Made by a program: the position numbers and the translations under genes. This document shows, piece by piece, positions 46,043-53,771 of a stretch of DNA of 57,550 bases. Position 1 is the first letter of the stretch, and the number at the start of each line of letters is the position of its first letter. Under the pieces are notes generated by a model. That model saw only the letters and a program-made list of their open reading frames with translations. It did no database searches and was not told where the DNA came from. The DNA comes from Streptomyces virginiae (GTDB lineage Bacteria; Actinomycetota; Actinomycetes; Streptomycetales; Streptomycetaceae), in NCBI RefSeq assembly GCF_000720455.1, contig NZ_JOAK01000036.1:1-57550 (forward strand), in the 5' to 3' direction.

Positions 46043-46831
46043 GGCGTACGGCAGGAGCCAGCCGATGACGAGGAGCAGCCAGTGGCCGCTGACGACGCCG
46101 ACGACGAGGACCGCGGCGGCCAGCAGCAGGAAGGCGTTGGGCCGCGGGCGGGCCGGGGCGGCGGCCGCCTCCGGCTGCGCCCCGGCCTTCCCGGCGGCTT
46201 CCGCCTTCGCGCGCCGCCGCTCGCGCAGGAACCGTACGAGGGTCCGTGCGCGCGAGTCCGCAGGCCCGGGCGGGACCCCGTCCGCCTGCTCCCCGTCCTC
46301 GTCCTCGTCCTCCGGCCGCTCCTTGAACAGGTCCGGGATCTCGATGCCGCCCGCGAAGCCCTCGACCTGCGGGCCGCCCCCGTACGCGCCGGGAGTCATC
46401 CGCCACCAGTCGGGCTCGGCGCCGCCGGACGGGCCGAGCTCGTCCAGCCCGGCCAGGTGCGGCGGTACGTTCTCCGGCTCCGGCTCCCGTTCCGGCGTCG
46501 GCCGCGGCGCGGGGACCCCGGGCAGGCGCAGCCGGCCCGGGGCGCGCTGGGCGGGCACCGCCGGGACCGGGGCGGCGGGGCCCGCGGAGGGGGCCGCGGC
46601 CTGCCGGGTGCCGAGGGTGTCCAGGACCTCCTCCGGCGTGCCGATGCGCTCCAGGATGCGGCGCACGGCCGCCGGGGTCTCCGGGTCGTACTTGGCGCGC
46701 CGACGGTCGATCTCGTCCCGCAGGCCCGCCACGAGCCGCATCCGGTCGCCCGAGGAGAGGTGCCTGCGTTGCGCCAAGTCCCCGACGGCGCTCAGATATT
46801 CGTAGACCAGGTGGTCGCTTTCGATCCCCAC
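45815..46831 (-). CDS. membrane protein with an N-terminal HAAS/DUF1700-like domain
   Basis: 338 aa from a GTG with GGAGGAG upstream. The N-terminal about 70 residues (YEYLSAVGDLAQRRHLSSGD, RMRLVAGLRDEIDRRRA, RRILERIGTPEEVLDTLG) look like the helical HAAS/DUF1700 domain that often goes with PadR or sigma regulators. A long Pro/Glu-rich cytosolic linker (about 75-225) leads to four C-terminal hydrophobic segments (from about 232). It may have been functionally tied to the adjacent ECF sigma gene, whose 3' half it now overlaps. Function unknown. Confidence 0.75.
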   Translation of the reverse strand: MGIESDHLVYEYLSAVGDLAQRRHLSSGDRMRLVAGLRDEIDRRRAKYDPETPAAVRRILERIGTPEEVLDTLGTRQAAAPSAGPAAPVPAVPAQRAPGRLRLPGVPAPRPTPEREPEPENVPPHLAGLDELGPSGGAEPDWWRMTPGAYGGGPQVEGFAGGIEIPDLFKERPEDEDEDGEQADGVPPGPADSRARTLVRFLRERRRAKAEAAGKAGAQPEAAAAPARPRPNAFLLLAAAVLVVGVVSGHWLLLVIGWLLPYASRVLRPAERKWAVLGPPGVVLAGAAVWLWGRTNGKWGETLADDQVGGAVQGMWPWLLRGAALASVLYLVWRARRR

Positions 46832-46963
46832 GCCCAGGCTCCTCCCGTACCGCCTCTCCCGAAGGTAGCGCGTGCACCCGTGGAGCCGCCCCGGGCGCAG
46901 CGGATACCGTTGGCCGGATGGGGACCGGCCGATACGACCGGCCGACGCGACCGGGAGGCGACT

Positions 46964-49399
46964 GTGCCCGAGCCAAGCACTGCTGCGGGAGCTCCGGAGA
47001 ACGGGACCGGGGCCACCTCCCCGCGTTCCCTCGCCGAGGCGCTGCGCGCCCGCGACGACGCCGCGCTCTCCGCCCTGCTGCACTCCCGGCCCGACCTGCT
47101 GAACCCGGTGCCCGGTGACGTCACCCAGCTCGCCACGCGCGCCGGGACCCGGGCCTCGGTGGTGCGGGCGCTGGAGCGCCTGGACCGGTTCACGCTGCAG
47201 ACGGCCGAGGCCCTCGCCGTGGCCCCGGACCCGTGCCCGTACCCCGTACTGGAGGGGCTGCTGAGCGGCGGCGAGGACGAACGGGCCCGCGCCGCGCTCC
47301 CCCGGGCCCTGGACACCCTGCGCGACCAGGCCCTGGTGTGGGGCGACGAGGACCGGCTGCGCCTGGTGCGCACCGCCCGCGAGCTGCTCGCGCCGTCCCC
47401 CCAGCGCCCTTCGCCGACGGGGCTCGGGCCGACCGTCGCCGAGGCCACGGCCGGGATGTCGCCGACCCGGGTGCAGGAGATCGTGGCGGCGGCCGGGCTG
47501 CCCGGCACGCACGACCCGGTGTCCGCGGTCACGGCGCTGACCGCGCTGTTCACCGACCCGGAGCGGATGTCGGCGCTGCTGGACGAGGCCCCCGCCGAGG
47601 CGCACCAGGTGCTGGGGCGGCTGGTGTGGGGGCCGCCGTACGGGGAGGTGACCCCGAATCCGGCGCCGCCGGTGCGCTGGCTGCGCGACCGGGGGCTGCT
47701 GCTGCCCGCGACGGCGCGGACCGTTGTCCTGCCCCGGGAGGTGGCGCTGCACCTGCGCGGCGGGCTCGCGCACCGGGACACCTCGCCGGTGGCTCCGCCG
47801 GTGCCGGCGCACCGCGAGCACCGTCCACAGCTTGTGGACGCGAACGCCGCCGGTCAGGCGCTGGCCGCGCTGGCCACCGTCGAGGAGCTGGTGAAGTCCT
47901 GGGAGCACACCGGTCCGCCGGTGCTGCGGGCGGGCGGGCTGTCCGTACGGGACCTGAAGCGGGCCGCGGCCGGCCTGGACACCACCGAGGCCTCGGCGGC
48001 GTTCTGGATCGAACTGGCCTACGCGGCCGGGCTGCTGGCCAGCGACGGGGAGGCGGACGAGCGGTACGCGCCGACCCCGGCCTTCGACGACTGGCGCGAA
48101 CTGCCGCCCGCCGAGCGGTGGTCGGTGCTGGCGGCCGCCTGGCTGCCGGCCACCCGTACCGCCGGCCTGGTCGGCGAGCAGGACGCGAAGGGGCGCACGC
48201 TGTCGGCGCTCGGCCCCGAACTGGACCGTTCCGCGGCGCCCGAGGTGCGCCGGCGCGTCCTGGAACTCCTGGCGGACCTCCCGGAGGGCGCCTCGGCCGA
48301 CACGGAGGCGGTGCTGGCGCGGCTCGCGTGGGAGCGTCCCGTGCGCACGGCGAGCGACCTGCGGGCCCGGCTCGCGGGCTGGGCACTGACCGAGGCGGAG
48401 GTCCTCGGCGTGACCGGCCGGGGCGCACTGTCCGGGCCGGGCCGGGCGCTGCTGGAGCACCGGGATCCGGCGCCGCTGCTGGCGCCGCTGCTGCCGGAGC
48501 CGGTGGACCACGTACTGCTCCAGGCCGACCTGACGGCGGTGGCGCCGGGACCGCTGCGCCGCCCGCTCGGGGACACCCTCGCCGTGCTCGCGGACGTGGA
48601 GTCCAAGGGCGGGGCGACGGTCTACCGGTTCACGCCGGGCTCGGTGCGGCGGGCACTGGACGCCGGTCACGCCGCCGCCGATCTGCACGCCTTCCTCAAG
48701 GAGCACAGCCGTACGCCGGTTCCGCAGCCGCTGGCCTACCTGATCGACGACGTGGCGCGGCGGCACGGGCACCTGCGGGTCGGCGCGGCCTCCTCGTACG
48801 TGCGCTGCGACGACGACGCGATGCTGGGCGAGATCCTCGCGGACAAACGCTCGGCGGGACTGGGTCTGCGCCGGCTGGCGCCGACGGTGCTGGCCGCGCG
48901 GGCCGAACCGACCGCGCTGCTGGAGGGGTTGCGGGCGATGGGATACGCGCCGGCAGCGGAGTCGGGCACCGGCGACGTGCTGGTGGCACGGGCCGACGCC
49001 CACCGCACGCCGGCCCGTTCGGCGCCCGTACCGGTGCCGGACGGCCCGCCGGTGCCGGACGCGACGCTGCTGGGGGCGGCCGTACGGGCGATCCGTGCGG
49101 GCGACCTGGCGGCGACGGCGGTCCGCAAGGACCCCGGGCCGGCGGCCGGGGTGCCCGGCGAGCTGCCGCGCACGAGCGCGGCGGAAACCCTGGCGACGGT
49201 GCAGGCGGCGGCACTGACCGGGTCGGCGGTGTGGATCGGCTACGTGAACGCGGACGGCGCGGCGAGCCAGCGGGTCATCGCCCCGGTACGCGTCGAGGGC
49301 GGCTTCGTCACGGGCTACGACCACACGGCGGACGAGGTCCGCACGTACGCCCTGCACCGTGTCACGGGCGTGGCAGAACTGGCGGACGACCACCTCTGA
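46964..49399 (+). CDS. Ssl2/XPB-like helicase-associated protein with a WYL-like C-terminus
   Basis: 811 aa from a GTG with GGAGG 5 nt upstream. The middle and C-terminal part resembles the helicase C3/XPB-Ssl2-associated domain family (LLQADLTAVAPGPLRRPLGD, then KGGATVYRFTPGSVRRALDAG, YLIDDVARRHGHLRVG). No Walker A or DEAD box, so it is not itself a motor. The last about 70 residues (GSAVWIGYVNADGAASQRVI, GYDHTADEVRTYALHRV) have WYL-domain character, a ligand/nucleic-acid sensor. The true XPB helicase lies 1.65 kb downstream on the same strand; the two are likely partners in DNA repair or transcription. Cytoplasmic. Confidence 0.82.
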   Translation: MPEPSTAAGAPENGTGATSPRSLAEALRARDDAALSALLHSRPDLLNPVPGDVTQLATRAGTRASVVRALERLDRFTLQTAEALAVAPDPCPYPVLEGLLSGGEDERARAALPRALDTLRDQALVWGDEDRLRLVRTARELLAPSPQRPSPTGLGPTVAEATAGMSPTRVQEIVAAAGLPGTHDPVSAVTALTALFTDPERMSALLDEAPAEAHQVLGRLVWGPPYGEVTPNPAPPVRWLRDRGLLLPATARTVVLPREVALHLRGGLAHRDTSPVAPPVPAHREHRPQLVDANAAGQALAALATVEELVKSWEHTGPPVLRAGGLSVRDLKRAAAGLDTTEASAAFWIELAYAAGLLASDGEADERYAPTPAFDDWRELPPAERWSVLAAAWLPATRTAGLVGEQDAKGRTLSALGPELDRSAAPEVRRRVLELLADLPEGASADTEAVLARLAWERPVRTASDLRARLAGWALTEAEVLGVTGRGALSGPGRALLEHRDPAPLLAPLLPEPVDHVLLQADLTAVAPGPLRRPLGDTLAVLADVESKGGATVYRFTPGSVRRALDAGHAAADLHAFLKEHSRTPVPQPLAYLIDDVARRHGHLRVGAASSYVRCDDDAMLGEILADKRSAGLGLRRLAPTVLAARAEPTALLEGLRAMGYAPAAESGTGDVLVARADAHRTPARSAPVPVPDGPPVPDATLLGAAVRAIRAGDLAATAVRKDPGPAAGVPGELPRTSAAETLATVQAAALTGSAVWIGYVNADGAASQRVIAPVRVEGGFVTGYDHTADEVRTYALHRVTGVAELADDHL

Positions 49400-49428
49400 C
49401 CGTCAGCCCCGCCGGCCCCATCCAGCCC

Positions 49429-49485
49429 CGCCGGCGTTCGAGGCGCGGGGGCCCGGGGGCGGCGCCCCCGGCAACGGCGTCGCAC
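49429..49485. repeat. GC-rich dispersed intergenic repeat, copy C
   Basis: Third near-identical copy (see 29421, 41437), 29 nt after the helicase-associated protein stop and before the DUF4291 start. Includes GGGGGCGGCGCCCCC, able to fold. Confidence 0.8.
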
Positions 49486-49537
49486 CCGCACGGAAAACGG
49501 CTGGCGGCGCGGCCCCGGCGCCCGCGACGCTGAGGCC

Positions 49538-50128
49538 ATGCAAGACGTACCGCACCGCCAGATCCGCGCCGCCCACACCGACACCACGATCACCGTCTAC
49601 CAGGCCTACGCCCCCCACCTGGGGATCCCGGCGGCCCGCGACGGCCGTTTCCCGCCGGCGTGGAAGCGGGAGCGGATGACGTGGATCAAGCCGTCGTTCC
49701 TGTGGATGATGTACCGCTGCGGCTGGGCCGCCAAGGCCGACCAGGAGACGGTGCTCGCGGTCGAGATCACCCGCGACGGTTTCGACCGGGCGCTGCGCGG
49801 GGCCTGTCTGTCGCACTACGAGGCGGGCGTGCACGCCGACCGGGCGGCCTGGCAGGAGTCGCTGCGCGGGGCGCCGGCCCGCGTGCAGTGGGACCCGGAG
49901 CGCGACCTGCACCTGAACCCGCTGCCGTACCGCTCGCTCCAGCTGGGCCTGTCGGGTCCGGCCTCGCGGGCGTACGCCGACGAGTGGACGGTCTCCATCC
50001 GCGATGTGACCCCGCTGGCGCGGGAGGTCCACGGCCTGCTCCGGTCGGGCGAGGACGACGCGGCGCGCGCCCTGCTGCCGGTGGAGACGCCCTACCCGTC
50101 GGGGCCGCTGGCGCACCTGGGGGCGTGA
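49538..50128 (+). CDS. DUF4291 protein
   Basis: 196 aa. Begins with RQIRAAHTDTTITVYQAYAP and contains RMTWIKPSFLWMMYRCGWA and QWDPERDLHLNPLPYRSLQLGL, the well-conserved DUF4291 blocks. Soluble, cytoplasmic, function unknown. ATG with GAGG close by. It lies between two genes of a probable XPB-related pair, so it may be an insertion into that unit. Confidence 0.88.
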   Translation: MQDVPHRQIRAAHTDTTITVYQAYAPHLGIPAARDGRFPPAWKRERMTWIKPSFLWMMYRCGWAAKADQETVLAVEITRDGFDRALRGACLSHYEAGVHADRAAWQESLRGAPARVQWDPERDLHLNPLPYRSLQLGLSGPASRAYADEWTVSIRDVTPLAREVHGLLRSGEDDAARALLPVETPYPSGPLAHLGA

Positions 50129-50132
50129 GCCG

Positions 50133-50675
50133 TCAGTCCCGGACGAGCAGGACCACGAAGCCGACGACGGCGCCCGCCAGCAGTGCGAGCACGGAGTAGC
50201 GGGGCCGCGACGCGCGCAGCACCGGCAGGTAGTGGTCGACGGCGTAGCGGCCGGGCCCGGTGAGCGTGAGGGCGATGATCGAGGCGAACAGCACGACTTC
50301 GAGTTCGATGCCCTTGGGCGGGAAGTAGGCGTCGAAGCCCCGGACGTCGAGGATGTTGACGAAGACGCCGGTCAGGGCCGCGCCGGCGAGCGGCGTGAGC
50401 AGGCCGAGGGCGAGTCCGAGGCCGCCGAGGGTCTCGGAGAGTCCGGCGATGACGGCCATGGCGTCCCCGGCGGGGTAGCCGGCCATCGTGAAGCCCTTGC
50501 CGGTCGCGGTGAGGCCCGGCCCGCCGAACCAGCCGAAGAGCTTCATCGTGCCGTGGCCGGCCATCGACAGGCCGACGACGAGCCGGAGGACGAGCAGGCC
50601 GATGTCGTGGACGACGGTGGAGGCGGGGGGCGAGGAGTCGAAGAGGAGCGAGCGGTCGAACCGTGTCTGCGTCAT
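50133..50675 (-). CDS. DoxX-family membrane protein
   Basis: 180 aa, four membrane helices. IGLLVLRLVVGLSMAGHG, KLFGWFGGPG and ETLGGLGLALGLLTPLAG are typical of DoxX/SURF4-like proteins; LDVRGFDAYFPPKGIELEVV lies in the loop. Actinobacterial DoxX proteins are linked to redox/thiol stress, but no direct function can be stated. ATG start. Convergent with DUF4291, stops 4 bp apart. Confidence 0.87.
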   Translation of the reverse strand: MTQTRFDRSLLFDSSPPASTVVHDIGLLVLRLVVGLSMAGHGTMKLFGWFGGPGLTATGKGFTMAGYPAGDAMAVIAGLSETLGGLGLALGLLTPLAGAALTGVFVNILDVRGFDAYFPPKGIELEVVLFASIIALTLTGPGRYAVDHYLPVLRASRPRYSVLALLAGAVVGFVVLLVRD

Positions 50676-50817
50676 GAGCGTCCGTTCGTCAGGAGCGTCC
50701 GGTCCCCCCTGGTCGCCTGAGCGACGGCCACCCTATGACGGCGCTTTCACGATCATCGGTCCGCAACGTCGTGGGGGGCCGTCCTCGACCCGTTCGGCCC
50801 CGGCCCGGGCTCCCGGC

Positions 50818-50910
50818 GGGCCCGAGGGGCTCCAGCCGGAAGCCGTCGCCGACGAAGGTGCGCGGCACGGTGAATCCGGCGGGGACGAAAGGGTGCTGAG
50901 CATCGGTCAT
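50818..50910 (-). pseudogene. 5' remnant of a GNAT-family acetyltransferase gene
   Basis: From the ATG at 50910 the first 31 residues (FVPAGFTVPRTFVGDGF then RLEPLGP) resemble the N-terminus of a Streptomyces GNAT acetyltransferase subgroup as I recall it. After EPLGP the frame turns into unrelated low-complexity sequence and stops at 50689; the acetyl-CoA loop is absent. It appears to be cut off by a deletion. The 375-bp gap from 50676 to 51050 holds nothing else I can support. Confidence 0.55.
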
Positions 50911-51050
50911 GCGCGGACCGTACGCGTCGCCACGCGGGCGTCAGCTGCTTTTCCGCCGGGTGCCGGCCGCCCCGTCGAAGCGCCGTGTTCCCACCCCCGG
51001 CCCGGTACGGCACACTGGAGGTTTGACCTGAGTGAAACGGGGCGCCGCGC

Positions 51051-52694
51051 GTGAATGGTCCACTAATCGTCCAGAGCGACAAGACCCTCCTGCTCGAGGT
51101 CGACCACGAGCTCGCCGGAGCAGCGCGCCGCGCCATCGCTCCGTTCGCGGAGCTGGAGCGGGCGCCCGAGCACATCCACACCTACCGGATCACCCCGCTG
51201 GGGCTGTGGAACGCCCGGGCGGCCGGGCACGACGCCGAGCAGGTCGTCGACGCGCTCGTGGAGTACTCCCGTTACCCGGTACCGCACGCCCTGCTCGTCG
51301 ACGTCGCCGAGACCATGGCCCGCTACGGCCGCCTCACCCTCTCCAAGCACCCCGTGCACGGCCTGGTGCTGACCAGCACCGACCGGCCGGTGCTGGAGGA
51401 GATCCTGCGGTCGAAGAAGATCACCCCGCTGGTCGGGGCGCGGCTCGACCCCGACACGGTGGCCGTGCACCCCTCCGAGCGCGGGCAGATCAAGCAGACG
51501 CTGCTCAAGCTGGGCTGGCCGGCCGAGGACCTCGCCGGGTACGTCGACGGTGAGGCGCACGCGATCGACCTGGCCGAGGACGGCTGGGCGCTGCGCCCGT
51601 ACCAGCAGCAGGCCGTCGAGGGCTTCTGGCACGGCGGCTCCGGGGTGGTCGTGCTGCCCTGCGGCGCCGGAAAGACGCTGGTCGGCGCGGGCGCGATGGC
51701 GAAGGCCAAGGCGACCACGCTGATCCTGGTGACGAACACCGTCTCGGCCCGCCAGTGGAAGCACGAGCTGGTCAAGCGGACTTCCCTGACGGAGGAGGAG
51801 ATCGGCGAGTACTCCGGTACCCGCAAGGAGATCCGGCCGGTCACGATCGCCACGTACCAGGTCCTGACGACGAAGCGGAAGGGCGTCTACCCGCACCTGG
51901 AGCTCTTCGACTCCCGGGACTGGGGCCTGATCGTCTACGACGAGGTGCACCTGCTGCCCGCGCCGGTCTTCAAGTTCACCGCGGACCTGCAGGCACGGCG
52001 CCGGCTGGGCCTGACGGCGACGCTGGTGCGCGAGGACGGCCGGGAGTCGGACGTCTTCTCGCTGATCGGGCCGAAGCGGTTCGACGCCCCGTGGAAGGAG
52101 ATCGAGGCGCAGGGCTACATCGCGCCCGCCGACTGCGTGGAGGTCCGGGTCAACCTGACCGAGTCGGAGCGGCTCGCGTACGCGACCGCCGAGACGGAGG
52201 AGAAGTACCGCTTCTGCGCGACGACGGCGACGAAGCGGAAGGTCACCGAGGCGCTGGTGCGCAAGCACAAGGGTGAGCAGACCCTCGTCATCGGCCAGTA
52301 CATCGACCAGCTCGACGAGCTCGGCGAGCACCTCGACGCGCCCGTCATCAAGGGCGAGACCTCCAACGCGCAGCGCGAGAAGCTCTTCGGCGCCTTCCGC
52401 GAGGGCGAGATCAGCGTGCTGGTGGTGTCGAAGGTCGCGAACTTCTCCATCGACCTGCCGGAGGCCACCGTCGCCATCCAGGTGTCGGGCACCTTCGGCT
52501 CGCGCCAGGAGGAGGCGCAGCGCCTGGGCCGTGTCCTGCGCCCGAAGGCGGACGGCCACGAGGCGCGCTTCTACTCGGTCGTCGCGCGCGACACGATCGA
52601 CCAGGACTTCGCGGCGCACCGCCAGCGGTTCCTCGCCGAGCAGGGCTACGCCTACCGGATCATGGACGCCGACGAGCTGCTGGCCAACGACTGA
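51051..52694 (+). CDS. XPB/Ssl2-type DNA repair helicase
   Basis: 547 aa superfamily 2 helicase. N-terminal damage-recognition-like domain (1-165), then RecA-1 with Q-motif-like LRPYQQQAV, Walker A PCGAGKT (203-209), DEVH (297-300), TAT and the XPB RED motif (about 327-329). RecA-2 has SKVANFSIDLPEA and QRLGRVLRP. These are hallmarks of bacterial XPB, which unwinds or remodels DNA in repair or transcription. GTG start. The 3' 43 bp overlap the convergent GT87-like gene. A partner role with the WYL-like protein upstream is inferred. Confidence 0.93.
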   Translation: MNGPLIVQSDKTLLLEVDHELAGAARRAIAPFAELERAPEHIHTYRITPLGLWNARAAGHDAEQVVDALVEYSRYPVPHALLVDVAETMARYGRLTLSKHPVHGLVLTSTDRPVLEEILRSKKITPLVGARLDPDTVAVHPSERGQIKQTLLKLGWPAEDLAGYVDGEAHAIDLAEDGWALRPYQQQAVEGFWHGGSGVVVLPCGAGKTLVGAGAMAKAKATTLILVTNTVSARQWKHELVKRTSLTEEEIGEYSGTRKEIRPVTIATYQVLTTKRKGVYPHLELFDSRDWGLIVYDEVHLLPAPVFKFTADLQARRRLGLTATLVREDGRESDVFSLIGPKRFDAPWKEIEAQGYIAPADCVEVRVNLTESERLAYATAETEEKYRFCATTATKRKVTEALVRKHKGEQTLVIGQYIDQLDELGEHLDAPVIKGETSNAQREKLFGAFREGEISVLVVSKVANFSIDLPEATVAIQVSGTFGSRQEEAQRLGRVLRPKADGHEARFYSVVARDTIDQDFAAHRQRFLAEQGYAYRIMDADELLAND

Positions 52695-53431
52695 CGCCGG
52701 CCGTGGGCCGCCCGGACCCGGGCGACGGCCACGGTGAGCAGCGGGACGCACCACACCCACAGGCCCGGACCGTCCAGGACGAGGACGCGGCCGGTGGCGG
52801 CCAGGTGCCGGGACCAGAACGCGGCGGACTCCTCGGGGAGGACCAGCCGTCCGAGCAGGGCGGTGCCGGCGAGCGCGGCCAGCGCCGTCAGCCCGGCCCG
52901 GACCCGGCGGGTGGCCAGCAGGTACGGGACGAGGACCGCCGGGGTCAGGGTGATCCCGGCGGCGATGCCCACCGCGAAGCCCTTGCCGAGGGCGGCGCCG
53001 GGGCGGCCGAGGTCCCACAGGACCAGGCAGGCGAGGGCGAGGTTGATCTGGCCGGGCAGCGGGGCCTGGAACAGCGGCTCCAGCCACAGCCCGGCGATGG
53101 TGGCGGCCAGGACGGGCCCGGTCCTGGCCGGCAGTCCCGCGAGGCGGCAGGACAGGGCGATGAGCAGGGCGAGCAGGCCGGCGTTGCCGAGGACGAGGAC
53201 GGCCTTCAGTAACCCGGCCGGCAGCCAGGCGGCCGGCGTGAACAGGATCGCCGCGAACGGCGGATACCCGGCGGGCGGGTGCCAATCGGCGGCGGAGAAG
53301 CCCTCGACGAGGGCGTCGGCCATCGGGACGCGCAGGGCGATGCACAGGACGCCCAGCACGAGCAGCGAGCCCGTCACCAGCACACCGGCGAACGAAGACG
53401 GCGAGCGGCTGGGGGCGGGGCTCAAGGTCAC
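52652..53431 (-). CDS. GT87-like polytopic membrane protein, apparently internally deleted
   Basis: 259 aa from a GTG, about seven membrane segments. PPAGYPPFAAILFTPAAWLP, the LPGQINLALACLVLWDLGRP helix pair and AVGIAAGITLTPAVLVPYLL match GT87 polyprenol-phosphate mannosyltransferases. After WSRHLAATGRV the sequence jumps directly to LWVWCVPLLTVAVARV, a block that in full GT87 proteins (about 400 aa) follows roughly 100 further residues. The frame is kept, so an in-frame internal deletion is likely. The last 43 bp overlap the XPB gene on the other strand. Function probably lost or changed. Confidence 0.6.
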   Translation of the reverse strand: MTLSPAPSRSPSSFAGVLVTGSLLVLGVLCIALRVPMADALVEGFSAADWHPPAGYPPFAAILFTPAAWLPAGLLKAVLVLGNAGLLALLIALSCRLAGLPARTGPVLAATIAGLWLEPLFQAPLPGQINLALACLVLWDLGRPGAALGKGFAVGIAAGITLTPAVLVPYLLATRRVRAGLTALAALAGTALLGRLVLPEESAAFWSRHLAATGRVLVLDGPGLWVWCVPLLTVAVARVRAAHGRRQSLASSSSASMIR

Positions 53432-53591
53432 GCGCGTGACCCTAGTGGATCAGTCAACTCGCCGCTCCGGCCGGGCGGGCGGCCTGCGGGCCGACGCGGA
53501 GGCACTGGACCGGCTCGGCGGCTCCGTGCTCGCTCCGCTCCGTCGTACGCGTCGCAGGCCACGGCCCGACCGTATGCATTCACTCCTAGGT

Positions 53592-53644
53592 CATTGCAAT
53601 GCGCAGCTCGATCGTCCATTGCATTCAGTTGCATATTCATTGCA
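53592..53644. promoter_or_regulatory. phased TTGCA repeats upstream of the serine hydrolase
   Basis: TTGCA starts at 53594, 53619, 53629 and 53640; the last three are 10 and 11 bp apart, on one face of the helix. The first lies in the perfect palindrome CATTGCAATG (53592-53601). This AT-richer patch is unlike the surrounding DNA. An activator that binds direct repeats is a possibility. Confidence 0.5.
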
Positions 53645-53696
53645 ACGCAGAGCCAAACACCTTGCCATTAAAGGGGATTAGCCTCACCTCTTTCTG

Positions 53697-53725
53697 TTGA
53701 CCGATTCATAAACGCAATGTAGCTT
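53697..53725 (+). promoter_or_regulatory. sigma-70-type promoter of the serine hydrolase gene
   Basis: TTGACC (53697-53702), a 17-bp spacer and TAGCTT (53720-53725). This fits the Streptomyces HrdB consensus (TTGACN, TANNNT) well. The predicted start lies about 40 nt before the ATG, and the leader contains CGTTC...GAACG (53732-53750) and GGGGAG near 53758-53763. Confidence 0.6.
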
Positions 53726-53771
53726 CGGGGTCGTTCAGCAAACGCCGAACGCAACTACGGGGAGAATCACC

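Noticed and set aside
45815..49393. Long minus-strand open frame of 1192 codons extending the HAAS-like gene upstream.
   Set aside because: The upstream part lies antisense to the helicase-associated gene and has Arg/Gly/Pro noise composition. A GTG with a good Shine-Dalgarno at 46831 marks the start.
53428..53640. 70-codon frame in the AT-richer gap before the serine hydrolase.
   Set aside because: Starts within the TTGCA repeats, lacks a ribosome site, and has no protein-like pattern.
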